NCBI RefSeq assembly: GCF_039621805.1
Contig: NZ_CP155073.1
Span: forward strand, 2,418,001-2,482,000
DNA length: 64,000 bases
Source: Paraburkholderia sp. PREW-6R
GTDB taxonomy: Bacteria > Pseudomonadota > Gammaproteobacteria > Burkholderiales > Burkholderiaceae
Direction: 5' to 3'
The first letter of the stretch is position 1, and each line of letters begins with the position of its first letter. This document shows, piece by piece, positions 26,753-36,231 of this stretch. The notes beneath the pieces were generated by a model that was not told the DNA's origin, searched no databases, and was given only the letters and a program-made list of their open reading frames with translations. A program made the translations under genes and the position numbers.

Positions 26753-28116
26753 TGCGCCGCCTCGACCCGCGGCCGCCCACTCTCACCCGCCACGCCGCCG
26801 ACACCGCGCGCCTCGCCGCGCCGCTCGCCATCGCGCAGCTGTCGCAAATGGCGATGGGCGTCACCGACACGATCCTGCTCGGCTCGCTCGGCCCGGATGC
26901 GCTCGCCGCCGGCGGCCTCGGCGCAAATCTGTTTTTCGTCGTGGTCACGCTGCTACAGGGCGTGCTGACGTCCGTGAGCGTAAGCGTCTCGCATGCACGC
27001 GGCGCCCGCGACGAGGAGCGCGTGCCGCACATCTACTGGACGGCGCTTGTGATGTCGGTGCTGCTCGCGCTGCCCGCGTTCATCCTGCTTTCGTTCGCCA
27101 CACCCGTGCTGCTCGCGTTCGGCGAACCTGCGCTGCTTGCGCACAATGTCGGCGAATACGCGTCCGTGCTGCGCTGGGGCGCGCCCGGCAGCCTGATCGG
27201 CGTGGGACTGATGCGTTCGTTCCTGCCCGCAATCGGCGCGGCCAAACGGCTGCTGTGGGTGTCGCTCGTGAGCGTCGGCGTGAACGGCGTTCTGAACTAT
27301 GGGCTGATCCACGGGGCGTATGGCCTGCCGCGCCTCGGCTTCGTCGGCTCGGCGGCCGCCACGTCGATCACCGTCTGGGCAAGCGCGCTCGTGTTGATGG
27401 CGCTGCTGCATCTGCGCCCGCGTTTCCGGCACTTCGTCGTCGCCACGCGGCCGAACGTGCCGTTAATGGGCGAACTGTTCGGCATCGGCTGGCCGGTTGC
27501 GATCACCTACGGCGTCGAGTCGACGCTTTTTCTCGCCACCGGCCTGATGGTCGGCCTGCTCGGCGAGTCGCAACTGGCCGCGCATCAGATCGCATTGAAC
27601 GTGGCGTCGGTGGCCTTCATGGTGCCGCTCGCGATCGGTCAGGCCGCCAATGTGCGGGTGAGCTTCTGGTCCGGCGCCGGGCAGCCGCTCGCCGCGCGGC
27701 ATGCCGGCTTCGTTGCGCTGGCACTGGGCGTCGCGTTCATGACGCTGTCGGGAATCGTACTGATCGCCGCGCCGCGCTGGATCGTCGGCCTGTATCTGCA
27801 TCTCGACGACCCCGCCAACGCCGCGACAGTGAAGCTGGCGAGTTCGCTGCTTGGCGTCGCAGCAATTTTCCAGATCGTCGACGGCATGCAAACGGTCGGC
27901 TCGGGGTGTCTGCGCGGCCTCAAAGACACGCGCGTGCCGATGATCGTCGCGGCGTTCGGTTACTGGGCGATCGGTTTTCCGACCGGCTACACGCTGGCGT
28001 TTCACTTCGGACTCGGCGCGCGCGGTTTGTGGTGGGGACTGGCGGCCGGCCTCGCGAGCGTGGCGCTTCTGATGACCTGGCGTTTTCATCGGCTCTCGAG
28101 GACCCCCAAACCGTAG
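26752..28116 (+). CDS. MATE family efflux transporter
   Basis: A 454-residue inner-membrane protein with 12 predicted helices in two six-helix halves. The N-terminal AIAQLSQMAMGVTDTILLGSLG and the second-half FGIGWPVAITYGVESTLFLATG are the repeated MATE signatures, with QLAAHQIALNVASVAFMVPL typical of the NorM branch. It would export cationic drugs or metabolites in exchange for Na+ or H+. The start is coupled to the S4-domain gene (1-base overlap). Confidence 0.9.
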   Translation: MRRLDPRPPTLTRHAADTARLAAPLAIAQLSQMAMGVTDTILLGSLGPDALAAGGLGANLFFVVVTLLQGVLTSVSVSVSHARGARDEERVPHIYWTALVMSVLLALPAFILLSFATPVLLAFGEPALLAHNVGEYASVLRWGAPGSLIGVGLMRSFLPAIGAAKRLLWVSLVSVGVNGVLNYGLIHGAYGLPRLGFVGSAAATSITVWASALVLMALLHLRPRFRHFVVATRPNVPLMGELFGIGWPVAITYGVESTLFLATGLMVGLLGESQLAAHQIALNVASVAFMVPLAIGQAANVRVSFWSGAGQPLAARHAGFVALALGVAFMTLSGIVLIAAPRWIVGLYLHLDDPANAATVKLASSLLGVAAIFQIVDGMQTVGSGCLRGLKDTRVPMIVAAFGYWAIGFPTGYTLAFHFGLGARGLWWGLAAGLASVALLMTWRFHRLSRTPKP

Positions 28117-28235
28117 GCCTCGCTGCGCAATTACGGCGCAATATTTTCGCGCTCACGCCTCGCTGAGACCACCGGTCGGCGAGCCATCCGACCGGGTTCG
28201 ACTCACGCAATAAAACATATCAGGAGATTCACGTC

Positions 28236-29195
28236 ATGCTTGCCCGCGTCACCCGCTTATTCCCGCTCTGGGCGGTGCTCGTTTCGATCGCCGCCTACTG
28301 CTCGCCCGTTTCGTTCGCGGGCGTGGCGCCGCACGTCACCACGCTGTTGACGATCATCATGCTCGCAATGGGCGTCACGCTATCCGTGGCCGATTTTCAG
28401 CGGGTGTTCACGCGCCCTGCGCCGGTCATCGCCGGAATCGTGCTGCACTACCTCGTGATGCCGCTCGCCGCGTGCGCGATCGCCAAAGCGCTGCGCATGC
28501 CGCCCGATCTCACCGCCGGCATGGTACTGGTCGGCAGCGTGGCGAGCGGCACGGCGTCGAACGTGATGATCTATCTGGCGCGCGGCGACGTTGCGTTGTC
28601 GGTGACGATCAGCGCGCTCTCGACGCTCGTCGGCGTGTTCGCGACTCCGCTGCTCACGCGTCTTTACGTGGACGCGTCGATTGCCGTCGACGTGCACGGC
28701 ATGCTGATGAGCATCCTGCAGATCGTCGCGCTGCCGATCGTGGTCGGGCTCGTGATCAACCATCTGTTCGGCCGGGCCGTGCGCAGGATCGAACCGGTTC
28801 TGCCGCTGGTTTCGATGGTGGCGATCCTGCTGATCATCGGCGCGGTGGTGGGCGGCACGCAGAAGAGCATTGCGTCGGTGGGTCTCGTGGTGATGCTGGG
28901 CGTGGTGCTGCACAACGGCATCGGCCTCCTTGGCGGCTATTGGGGCGGCCGTCTGCTCGGTTTCGACGAAGCCGTCTGCCGCACGCTCGCCATTGAAGTC
29001 GGCATGCAGAACTCGGGGCTCGCCGCCACGCTCGGCAAACTCTATTTCACGCCGATCGCCGCGTTGCCCGGCGCGCTGTTCTCGGTGTGGCACAACCTTT
29101 CGGGTTCGCTGCTCGCGGGATATTGGGCCGGACGTCCGGCAAAAGGCTCGACACAGCGGGATGAAGTGCGCGAGCCGAATATCAGCCGAAGCTAG
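28236..29195 (+). CDS. Bile acid:sodium symporter family protein (PanS-like)
   Basis: A 319-residue membrane protein with about nine to ten helices. Landmarks of the family are [19 protein letters not shown] near residues 47-65, [27 protein letters not shown] around 93-120, and [14 protein letters not shown] near 250. Bacterial members include the PanS pantoate/ketopantoate transporter and others with untested substrates. A ribosome binding site (AGGAGA) lies just before the ATG. It stands alone. Confidence 0.88.
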   Translation: MLARVTRLFPLWAVLVSIAAYCSPVSFAGVAPHVTTLLTIIMLAMGVTLSVADFQRVFTRPAPVIAGIVLHYLVMPLAACAIAKALRMPPDLTAGMVLVGSVASGTASNVMIYLARGDVALSVTISALSTLVGVFATPLLTRLYVDASIAVDVHGMLMSILQIVALPIVVGLVINHLFGRAVRRIEPVLPLVSMVAILLIIGAVVGGTQKSIASVGLVVMLGVVLHNGIGLLGGYWGGRLLGFDEAVCRTLAIEVGMQNSGLAATLGKLYFTPIAALPGALFSVWHNLSGSLLAGYWAGRPAKGSTQRDEVREPNISRS

Positions 29196-29360
29196 GGCTT
29201 GACCTGAATGGGCGTGCCCTGTTCGCCAGCGCACGCCCGTGCCCCGACTCGATGCGAAGAACAGCGCCCGCTCGCCTGATTCCCCTTAGAATGCTTTGCA
29301 CAACAGCGTGCGTGATTGCGCGGCGTTGTCATGAGAATTCGCGAATAACGGAGAACCAGC

Positions 29361-31013
29361 GTGTCGGGGCATCACAGTCAGAACAACAGCGCACTGCAAC
29401 GCACGTGCGCATTCAGCACTACTGCTAGACATTTCTTCCTCTTGTGTTTTGCGACGGCATTTTTGACTGCCTGCGCGACGAAGCCGCCCGCCACCGCGTA
29501 TGACAGGCACATCAGTCATGCACTGCCTGTCACCGAAAGCACGCCGCTGCGCAGCGCGCTCGCGCCGCTCGAAGCCGCGCATCCTGACGAGTCCGGCTTC
29601 CGCGTGCTGTCGAGCGGCACCGACGCGTTGCAGATGCGCATCGCTCTGGCCCGCGCGGCGACGAGGACGCTCGACATGCAGTACTACATTGCGAACGAGG
29701 ACACCACCGGCAAGCTGCTGCTCGGCGCGGCGCTCTATGCAGCCGATCATGGTGTCCATGTGCGCATGCTGGTCGACGACCTGAACTTCAAGGACATCGA
29801 CCGCGTGATGGCGGGACTGAATGCGCACCAGAACATCGAGATTCGCGTGTTCAATCCGTTTGGCAGTGCGCAGGAAGGCGTATTCGAACGCACGACGAAC
29901 GTATTCACGCAGATCGGCCATTTCACGCGGCGCATGCATAACAAGGCGATGATCGCGGACAACCAGATCGCCATCGTGGGCGGCCGCAATCTCGGCGACG
30001 AATATTTCAACGCAAGCGAAACGCTGCAATTCCGCGACCTCGACGTGCTGGCCGCCGGCCCCATCACCGCCGACATCTCCGCGAGTTTCGACGATTACTG
30101 GAACAGCAGCATCTCGTATCCGCTCAGCGTGTTGAACAAGCAGAAGTTCGACGCGAAGGAACTGGACCAGACGCGCGACGACTTGCGCCAGCACTGGCGC
30201 ACCCATGCCGACCCGTACAACGCGAAGCCGTTGAATGCCACGCCGCTCGCGTCGCAGATCAGCGGCGAGCAGCTTGGGCTGACGTGGGCGCGCGCCGAGT
30301 TCAAAGCGGACGAACCGGAGAAAATCGAGCACCCGTCGCCGGATTACGTAAGCCCGCCGATGAAGCGCCTCGCCGAGCTCATGCACGACGCGCAGAAAGA
30401 TTTCCTCATCGTGTCACCCTACTTCGTGCCACACGAAGCGGGAGTGAAGTCGATCGGCGGCTTGACGCAGCGGGGCGTGCGCGTCGCGATCCTGACCAAT
30501 TCGCTCGCCGCGACGGACGCCGTCGCCGTGCAGGCCGGCTACAGCCCGTTCCGGGTGCCGCTGCTGGAACAGGGCGCGGAGCTCTACGAATTCAAGCCGC
30601 AACAGCCCACGCCACTTGCAGGCATTGCCGGTTCGCGGTCGCGGGCGAGCCTGCATGCGAAAACTTACGTGATCGATCGCAAGATTCTCGTGATCGGCTC
30701 GATGAATCTCGATCCGCGCTCGGCTAACCTGAACACGGAACTGGCGCTCGTCATCCACAGCCCGGTACTGGCGGGCCAGGTCGCGGGCATTTTCGACCGC
30801 GCCACCGCGCCCGAAGCGAGCTATCGCGTCACGCTCGCCGACGGGGCGCAACTCGCCTATCTGCGCTCAATCGGCGCGCCGCTTTCGCCGCTCGTGTGGA
30901 CGGATGTGGAAAACGGCGAGCGCCGCACGTACATCTTCGATCCGCAGGCGGGTTTGTACCGGAATGCGCTAACCGGGCTATTCTCCTTATTGCCTGTCAA
31001 CGCAGAACTTTGA
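29361..31013 (+). CDS. Phospholipase D-family lipoprotein (ClsC-like cardiolipin synthase)
   Basis: A 550-residue protein with two PLD domains. A hydrophobic signal ends in the lipobox LTAC near residue 37, predicting a lipid-anchored envelope protein. The two HKD active-site motifs are HNKAMIADNQIAIVGGRNLGDEYF (about 194-217) and HAKTYVIDRKILVIGSMNLDPRSANLNTE (about 432-460), landmarks only. Overall layout and the FSLLPVNAEL end fit ClsC-type cardiolipin synthases, which join phosphatidyl groups of two phospholipids. The start is GTG with GGAGAA 6 bases before. Confidence 0.87.
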   Translation: MSGHHSQNNSALQRTCAFSTTARHFFLLCFATAFLTACATKPPATAYDRHISHALPVTESTPLRSALAPLEAAHPDESGFRVLSSGTDALQMRIALARAATRTLDMQYYIANEDTTGKLLLGAALYAADHGVHVRMLVDDLNFKDIDRVMAGLNAHQNIEIRVFNPFGSAQEGVFERTTNVFTQIGHFTRRMHNKAMIADNQIAIVGGRNLGDEYFNASETLQFRDLDVLAAGPITADISASFDDYWNSSISYPLSVLNKQKFDAKELDQTRDDLRQHWRTHADPYNAKPLNATPLASQISGEQLGLTWARAEFKADEPEKIEHPSPDYVSPPMKRLAELMHDAQKDFLIVSPYFVPHEAGVKSIGGLTQRGVRVAILTNSLAATDAVAVQAGYSPFRVPLLEQGAELYEFKPQQPTPLAGIAGSRSRASLHAKTYVIDRKILVIGSMNLDPRSANLNTELALVIHSPVLAGQVAGIFDRATAPEASYRVTLADGAQLAYLRSIGAPLSPLVWTDVENGERRTYIFDPQAGLYRNALTGLFSLLPVNAEL

Positions 31014-31028
31014 ACCGCGGAGAGAACC

Positions 31029-32429
31029 ATGACTGATGATGTACGAATGGAGCGCGACACGTTCGGTGAAATCGGCGTGCCGAACGCTCGTCTCTGGGGC
31101 GCGCAAACCCAGCGCTCGCTGCAGAATTTCCGGATTTCAACCGAGAAGCAGTCGCCCGAACTGATCACCGCGCTCGCCATCATCAAGCGCGCCGCCGCCG
31201 AAGTGAACCATGACCTCGGCGTACTCGACGAAGCCAAGGCCAAAGCCATCATTCAGGCGGCCGATGAGATCATCGAAGGCAAGCATCCGGAAGAGTTTCC
31301 GCTTGCCGTGTGGCAGACCGGCTCCGGCACGCAGACCAACATGAACCTCAACGAGGTGATTGCGAATCGCGCGAGCGAACTGCTCGGCGGCGAACGCGGC
31401 GAAGCGCGCAAGGTGCATCCGAACGACGACGTGAATCGCGGCCAGTCATCCAACGATGTCTTTCCCACCGCCATGCATGTGGCCGCCGCCTACGCGATCG
31501 TCAAGCATCTGCTGCCCGCGCTGAAGACGCTGCGCGACACGCTCGACGGCAAGGCGAAAGCGTTCGCCGGCATCGTCAAGATTGGCCGCACGCACTTGCA
31601 GGACGCCACGCCGCTCACGCTCGGCCAGGAGTTTTCGGGCTACGTGGCGCAACTCGATCACGGCATTCATCACGTGGAAGCGACGTTGCCGCATCTCTAT
31701 GAACTCGCGCAGGGCGGCACGGCTGTCGGCACGGGTCTGAATGCGCATCCTCAATTCGCGGACAAGGTTGCGGCGGCCATCGGCAAGCTCACCGGTCTGC
31801 CGTTCGTGTCGGCACCGAACAAATTCGAGGTTATGGCAGCGGCCGACGCGCTGGTGTTCGCGCACGGCGCATTGAAGACGGTGGCGGCCAGCCTGAACAA
31901 GATCGCCAACGACATTCGTTGGCTCGCGAGCGGCCCGCGCTGCGGTCTCGGCGAACTGTCGATTCCCGAGAACGAACCGGGCAGCTCGATCATGCCCGGC
32001 AAGGTCAATCCGACACAGTCCGAAGCGCTGACCATGCTGTGCGCGCAGGTGTTCGGCAACGACGTCGCGGTGAATATCGGCGGCGCGAGCGGCAACTTCG
32101 AGCTGAACGTTTTCCGGCCGATGATCGCGCACAACGTGCTGCAGTCGGTGCGCCTGCTCGCCGACGGCGCGCACAGCTTCAACGACAATTGCGCGGTCGG
32201 TATCGAGCCGAATCGTCAGCGGATCAACTCGCTGCTCAATGAATCGCTGATGCTGGTCACGGCGCTCAATCCGCACATCGGCTACGACAAGGCCGCGCAG
32301 ATCGCGAAGAAGGCGCACAAGGAAGGCACCACGCTGAAGGCGTCGGCGCTCGCGCTCGGCTATGTGACCGAGCAGCAGTTCGACGAATGGGTCAAGCCGG
32401 AAGACATGGTCGGCAATCCGGCGCCTTGA
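31029..32429 (+). CDS. fumC: Class II fumarate hydratase
   Basis: A 466-residue iron-independent fumarase converting fumarate to L-malate in the TCA cycle. N-terminal [23 protein letters not shown], substrate-binding [15 protein letters not shown], catalytic [16 protein letters not shown], and the superfamily signature [13 protein letters not shown] near residues 318-330 are all present. Length matches FumC (about 465). It begins 15 bases after the PLD gene with GGAGAG as ribosome binding site, so read-through from it is likely. Confidence 0.96.
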   Translation: MTDDVRMERDTFGEIGVPNARLWGAQTQRSLQNFRISTEKQSPELITALAIIKRAAAEVNHDLGVLDEAKAKAIIQAADEIIEGKHPEEFPLAVWQTGSGTQTNMNLNEVIANRASELLGGERGEARKVHPNDDVNRGQSSNDVFPTAMHVAAAYAIVKHLLPALKTLRDTLDGKAKAFAGIVKIGRTHLQDATPLTLGQEFSGYVAQLDHGIHHVEATLPHLYELAQGGTAVGTGLNAHPQFADKVAAAIGKLTGLPFVSAPNKFEVMAAADALVFAHGALKTVAASLNKIANDIRWLASGPRCGLGELSIPENEPGSSIMPGKVNPTQSEALTMLCAQVFGNDVAVNIGGASGNFELNVFRPMIAHNVLQSVRLLADGAHSFNDNCAVGIEPNRQRINSLLNESLMLVTALNPHIGYDKAAQIAKKAHKEGTTLKASALALGYVTEQQFDEWVKPEDMVGNPAP

Positions 32430-32445
32430 GTCGCTGACTGAATGA

Positions 32446-32484
32446 CCAGCGCGCGCCGCGGTGAAAACGCGGTTCGCGCGCTGG
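32446..32484. terminator. Strong hairpin between convergent fumC and thioesterase genes
   Basis: CCAGCGCGC...CCGCG pairs with CGCGG...GCGCGCTGG around a GTGAAAA loop. It has no T-run but is very GC-rich. It may stop transcription from both directions. Confidence 0.55.
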
Positions 32485-32498
32485 TTCGCACGCGCTAC

Positions 32499-33005
32499 TC
32501 AAACCTTGCCCTGCGCCACTTCCTCGGGCTTCAGTTCGACGATTGCATCGAGCGCTTCTTTCACGTCCATTGCGTACCTCGCGAGGCGCTTCTGTTCTTC
32601 CGTTTCCGGCACGAACGCGGGCACCGGCACCGGATGCCCGTTTTCATTGACCGCGACCATTACCACCAGGCAATCCGTGGTTTGCAGCAGTTCCCCGCCC
32701 TTGGGGTCGCCCGCGTGCACCGACACGTGGATGTGCATACTGGTGCGGCCCGTCGCCACGATGCGCGCGCGCAATTCGACGAGGTTGCCCACGAGAATCG
32801 GGCGGCGAAAGCGGATGTTGCCCACGCTGACCGTGACACAGTAGCGACTCGACCACACGGCCGAACAGGCGTAAGCGGTTTCGTCGATCCACTTCATCAA
32901 CGCGCCGCCGTGCACCTTCCCGCCAAAGTTGACCGAGCTCGGCTCGGCCAGAAAACGGAAGGTGGTTTCCGAACGGTCCAGCGGCGCTGCGGGCTGAGTG
33001 CTCAT
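32499..33005 (-). CDS. Acyl-CoA thioesterase (hotdog fold)
   Basis: A 168-residue hotdog-fold thioesterase of the YciA/ACOT7 group. The conserved VNFGGKVHGGALMKWIDETAYACSA (residues 30-54, landmark) carries the catalytic Asp/Asn-Gly region, and VSVGNIRFRRPILVGNLVELRARIV follows. It hydrolyses acyl-CoA to free acid and CoA; chain length preference is not readable. I take MSTQPAA as the start rather than the Met 5 codons before it. It converges with fumC. Confidence 0.88.
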   Translation of the reverse strand: MSTQPAAPLDRSETTFRFLAEPSSVNFGGKVHGGALMKWIDETAYACSAVWSSRYCVTVSVGNIRFRRPILVGNLVELRARIVATGRTSMHIHVSVHAGDPKGGELLQTTDCLVVMVAVNENGHPVPVPAFVPETEEQKRLARYAMDVKEALDAIVELKPEEVAQGKV

Positions 33006-33182
33006 GTTGACTCCGGTCAATCGGATGCATTGAAAGGAGGCGATTATACGAGCGCAATAATGACCGCGTCGCGGGTTAGACCCGGCTGGCGGAGCAGTTT
33101 TTTACCGGCGTCGCGCGGGCAACGCGGTTTGCATTTGATTTATCCGGCCCCACGCGCATCCACAAGCGCTTCAGCAAGCGCT

Positions 33183-34319
33183 TTAACCGCTCTGTCGCGG
33201 TGCGGACGCGGACATGAAGCGCTCACGATACTCAAGCGGCAACACGCCGAAACGCCGCACGAACGCACGCCGCAGGTTCTGCTCGCTGCCGAAGCCGCAG
33301 TCGGTCGCAATGCGCTTGAGCGGCTTGCGCGACTCGGCGAGCGCACGCGAAGCCGCCTCCAGACGCAGCGCCGACACGGTCCTCGCGGGCGTGCGGCCTA
33401 CCTCGTCGACGTACCGGCGCGCGAAGGTGCGCGGACTCATCTGCGCACGCTCGGCGAGCCGCTCGACCGAGAGGTCGTCGCGTAGATGCGTGGCCATCCA
33501 GCTATGCAGCGCCTCGAACGGACCTTGCGCCGACGCCTGCGCGGCCAGCGCCGCGCTGAATTGCGACTGTCCGCCAGGCCGCTTCATGAACACGACCAGC
33601 CGCCGCGCCACCTGCATGGCGACCGGATGGCCGAAGTCTTCCTCGATCAGCGCAAGCGCAAGGTCGATGCCGGCCGTCACGCCGGCGGACGTCCAGATCA
33701 CGCCGTTGGCGTTGTTGGCGTCGAGGTCGCTGGGCCCGTTGCCGCGCTCACCGTTGCGGCCTGTGCGCTGCCCGGCACGCCGATCATCGCCACCGCCCGC
33801 GTCACGGATGAAAATCGGGTCCGCGTCCACGCGCACGTTCGGGAAACGCCGCGCGAGATGCGGCGCGTCGCGCCAGTGCGTGGTCACACGTCGGCCGTCG
33901 AGCAGACCAGCGGCCGCCAGATAGAACGCGCCCGTGCAAACCGAACACACGCGCCGCGCCCTGCGCGCATTGGCGCTGATCCACGCGACGAGTTCCGGCT
34001 GCAACGTGCAGCCGGCATCGACCGGCACACCGGGGACGATGAGCGTGTCGATCGGCTGATTGTCGAGCGAGTCGAGCCGTTCAGTGACAACCGGCAAGCC
34101 GGGGAAGGTTTGCAGCACGCCCCCGTCGATCGATGCCACCGTGGTGCGATATGCGACAGCTCCAGCGGCGCTGCCGTTCGTCGCGCCGGCCGCGTCCGGT
34201 GCTGCGCCGCTTGCCGCCGCCACGGTCAACTCCGCGCGCCAGAACGCTTCGAGCGGTCCGCACGCGTCGAGCAGCACGAGATCCGGCGCAACTGCGAAAA
34301 CAATATGCCGTGCAGCCAT
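33183..34319 (-). CDS. GlxA-type transcriptional regulator (DJ-1/PfpI + AraC HTH)
   Basis: A 378-residue regulator. The N-terminal DJ-1/PfpI-like domain starts IVFAVAPDLVLLDACGPLEAF and has the nucleophile-elbow-like VCSVCTGAFYLAAAGLLDGRR. The C-terminal AraC domain has two helix-turn-helix units: LSVERLAERAQMSPRTFARRY and LKRIATDCGFGSEQNLRRAF. Between PIFIRDAGG and VIWTSAGVTAG there is a roughly 30-residue Gly/Arg/Asn-rich insert that most GlxA relatives lack. Its ATG overlaps the stop of the upstream MFS gene (ATGA), so it probably controls that transporter. A much longer upstream open frame is only the shadow of the MFS gene. Confidence 0.88.
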   Translation of the reverse strand: MAARHIVFAVAPDLVLLDACGPLEAFWRAELTVAAASGAAPDAAGATNGSAAGAVAYRTTVASIDGGVLQTFPGLPVVTERLDSLDNQPIDTLIVPGVPVDAGCTLQPELVAWISANARRARRVCSVCTGAFYLAAAGLLDGRRVTTHWRDAPHLARRFPNVRVDADPIFIRDAGGGDDRRAGQRTGRNGERGNGPSDLDANNANGVIWTSAGVTAGIDLALALIEEDFGHPVAMQVARRLVVFMKRPGGQSQFSAALAAQASAQGPFEALHSWMATHLRDDLSVERLAERAQMSPRTFARRYVDEVGRTPARTVSALRLEAASRALAESRKPLKRIATDCGFGSEQNLRRAFVRRFGVLPLEYRERFMSASAPRQSG

Positions 34320-35545
34320 CAGGACGCGACCTCCGTTATCTGCCGCTTGCGCGACCATGCGTAGGCGAGCGTCGCGAGCGCAGCCACGCCGAGCAGTGGA
34401 AAAATCGCCGCGTTGATGGTCGCCCAGCCGAAGCGCGCGAGCAATTGCCCGGCAAACAGCGAACCGAGCGCCGAAAACGCGAACGTCGTGAACTCGCTGG
34501 CCGCCTGCGTCCTGGCGCGCTCGGAGGGCCGGTAAGACTGCGCGAGCAGGGTCGATCCGCCGACGAACATGAAATTCCAGCCGACGCCGAGACAGGCGAG
34601 CGCCGCGTAAAAGTGCGGCAGATCGGTCGAGCGCAAGGCGAGCACGCCGCACAGCGCGGACAGCCCGATGCCCGCGCCGATCACCTTGAGCACGCCGTAA
34701 CGCGCAATCAGCCGCGCTGAGAACAGCGACGGCGCGAACATGCCGACCAGATGCCACTGGATGATCGCCGCGCCGTCGCCGATCGTATGGCCGCACGCGA
34801 CGGCGGCGATCGGTGTCGCGGTCATCACGAACATCATCACGGCATAACCGAGGGCGTTGTTCGCGAGCGCCGCGGCAAAGATTGGCTGCCGCACGATGGC
34901 GCCGAGCGGCCGCGCAGGTTCCCGCGCGGCGCTCGCATTGACGACGGGCGCGGCGTCGCGATAGAGCAGCGTGAGCAGGCCGATGGTCAGGAGCGCGAAC
35001 GCCGTCACTAGTGCATAGGAACCCGCGAACGCAACCGGCGCCAGCCAGTCCTTGCTCCACGCGGCAAGCAGCGGGCCGCAGACGGCGGCCACCACGCCGC
35101 CCGTCAGGACCGTCGAGATCGCGCGGCCTTTGGCCTCGACGCCGACCATGTCCGCGGCCGCAAGACGGTAATACTGCGCAAACGCCTGGAACACCCCGAC
35201 CGTCGACGTGCCCGCGCAAAATGCCCAGAAACTATGGTGGAAGATCGCCCACACGGACACCGCGCCGCCGAGCGCGCCGACGCTGGCACCGAGCACGAAA
35301 CCACCACGCCGGCCAATGCGCGCCATCAGGAACGACGCGAAGATCGTCGTCAATGCGGCGGCGAGCGTGATCAGCGAAAACGGGAGCGTCGCGTAGGCTT
35401 TGTCGTCGGCGAGCGTGTAGCCGACCAGACCGGTCAGCGTGAGATCGATCGATACGGACGACGTATAGAGCGCCTGGCACACCGCGAGCACACGGGCGGC
35501 GCGGCGGCCGTGCGGGTCCGGTCCGGGCGGGGTGGTCGCAGCCAT
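34319..35545 (-). CDS. MFS transporter
   Basis: A 408-residue major facilitator superfamily protein with about 12 helices. SFLMARIGRRGGFVLGASVG is the loop 2-3 motif after helix II. Helices are rich in Ala/Gly/Leu and the two halves are joined by a loop with VNASAAREPARPLG. I chose MAATTPP as the start; a Met 32 codons upstream gives a low-complexity tail. The substrate is unknown. It is the first gene of a two-gene operon with the GlxA-type regulator. Repeats in its promoter region (35691-35739) could be the regulator's binding sites. Confidence 0.87.
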   Translation of the reverse strand: MAATTPPGPDPHGRRAARVLAVCQALYTSSVSIDLTLTGLVGYTLADDKAYATLPFSLITLAAALTTIFASFLMARIGRRGGFVLGASVGALGGAVSVWAIFHHSFWAFCAGTSTVGVFQAFAQYYRLAAADMVGVEAKGRAISTVLTGGVVAAVCGPLLAAWSKDWLAPVAFAGSYALVTAFALLTIGLLTLLYRDAAPVVNASAAREPARPLGAIVRQPIFAAALANNALGYAVMMFVMTATPIAAVACGHTIGDGAAIIQWHLVGMFAPSLFSARLIARYGVLKVIGAGIGLSALCGVLALRSTDLPHFYAALACLGVGWNFMFVGGSTLLAQSYRPSERARTQAASEFTTFAFSALGSLFAGQLLARFGWATINAAIFPLLGVAALATLAYAWSRKRQITEVAS

Positions 35546-35690
35546 GGAACCCGCGCGTCCAAAGCGATCACGCGTTGTGGCTGCAAGGTCGCCCGAAGCG
35601 GCAGTGGGAACAGTCAGGACGGAGGGAGCGCGGGTCGGCATGGGGGCGAAACCGGGACGGCGAAGGTGGCAATGCCCAGATCGTCACATG

Positions 35691-35739
35691 GTCACGAATG
35701 GCAGTCGTGACAATCATGTATCAATTTCTGCCAGTCGTG
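35691..35739 (-). promoter_or_regulatory. Inverted and direct repeats upstream of the MFS gene
   Basis: A perfect inverted repeat GTCACGA-N7-TCGTGAC is at 35691-35711. CAGTCGTG is repeated at 35702-35709 and 35732-35739, exactly 30 bp or about three helical turns apart. This is what a dimeric AraC-type activator could use, and the MFS operon encodes one. Confidence 0.45.
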
Positions 35740-35781
35740 TCGCCAGTTCCGCTGAACGCGCGCCCTCGGCCGAATCGCGCA

Positions 35782-35922
35782 TTACTTATGGAACGTGATG
35801 CCTTCATCGATAGTGCCGTACATCGTGATGCTGCCGGTGCCTGCGCCTGAATCCGACGCGCCGCCTTGCGCGCACGCGCTGACCAGCATGACGACAGCCG
35901 CGATGGCGAAAAGAGTTTTCAT
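35782..35922 (-). CDS. Tiny lipoprotein, 46 residues
   Basis: A 46-residue open frame on the minus strand. It starts MKTLFAIAAVVMLVSAC, a complete lipoprotein signal with lipobox LVSAC (Cys at residue 17), then a Gly/Ser/Ala linker (AQGGASDSGAGTG) and a short conserved-looking end SITMYGTIDEGITFHK. The signal and lipobox are too regular for chance. I would expect an inner- or outer-membrane-anchored peptide of unknown function. It is followed by the MFS operon on the same strand, 237 bp away. Confidence 0.7.
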   Translation of the reverse strand: MKTLFAIAAVVMLVSACAQGGASDSGAGTGSITMYGTIDEGITFHK

Positions 35923-36231
35923 GACAGCGCATTCCCGCTAGGACAGAAGCCGATTCTAGCCTGGCGGCTCCGGCATCCGTCGCAATGGGCGACGGTGTTC
36001 CTGAGGCTACGACGGTTACGGCGGTTTTTGCCGAGCAATACGAAATGGCTGCTGACCCGCACGATTCCCGGCGGCGGGCAGACGAGCTTACAGGCCGTCC
36101 GGGATCTCCTGGCCGTTACGTTCGATGCTTCACGCGATCCTGAAACATCGAATACCGCAGCCGGATACAGTGGCTGAATGGGCGCTCAACCGCGCCGCCC
36201 GCAGCTGGACATGAAAGAACCGGAGACATGT
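35923..36231. other. Divergent gap between the tiny lipoprotein and ArsR-like gene
   Basis: These 309 bases hold an open plus-strand frame of about 100 codons with no ribosome binding site or recognisable motif, so I read it as non-coding. The promoters of both flanking genes should lie here. Confidence 0.45.

Noticed and set aside
33183-35219. A 678-codon version of the GlxA-type regulator
   Set aside because: The first 300 codons are the MFS gene in another frame. The real start is at 34319, overlapping the MFS stop.
35866-36177. A 103-codon plus-strand frame upstream of the ArsR-like gene
   Set aside because: No ribosome binding site or homology, and it overlaps the 46-residue lipoprotein on the other strand.
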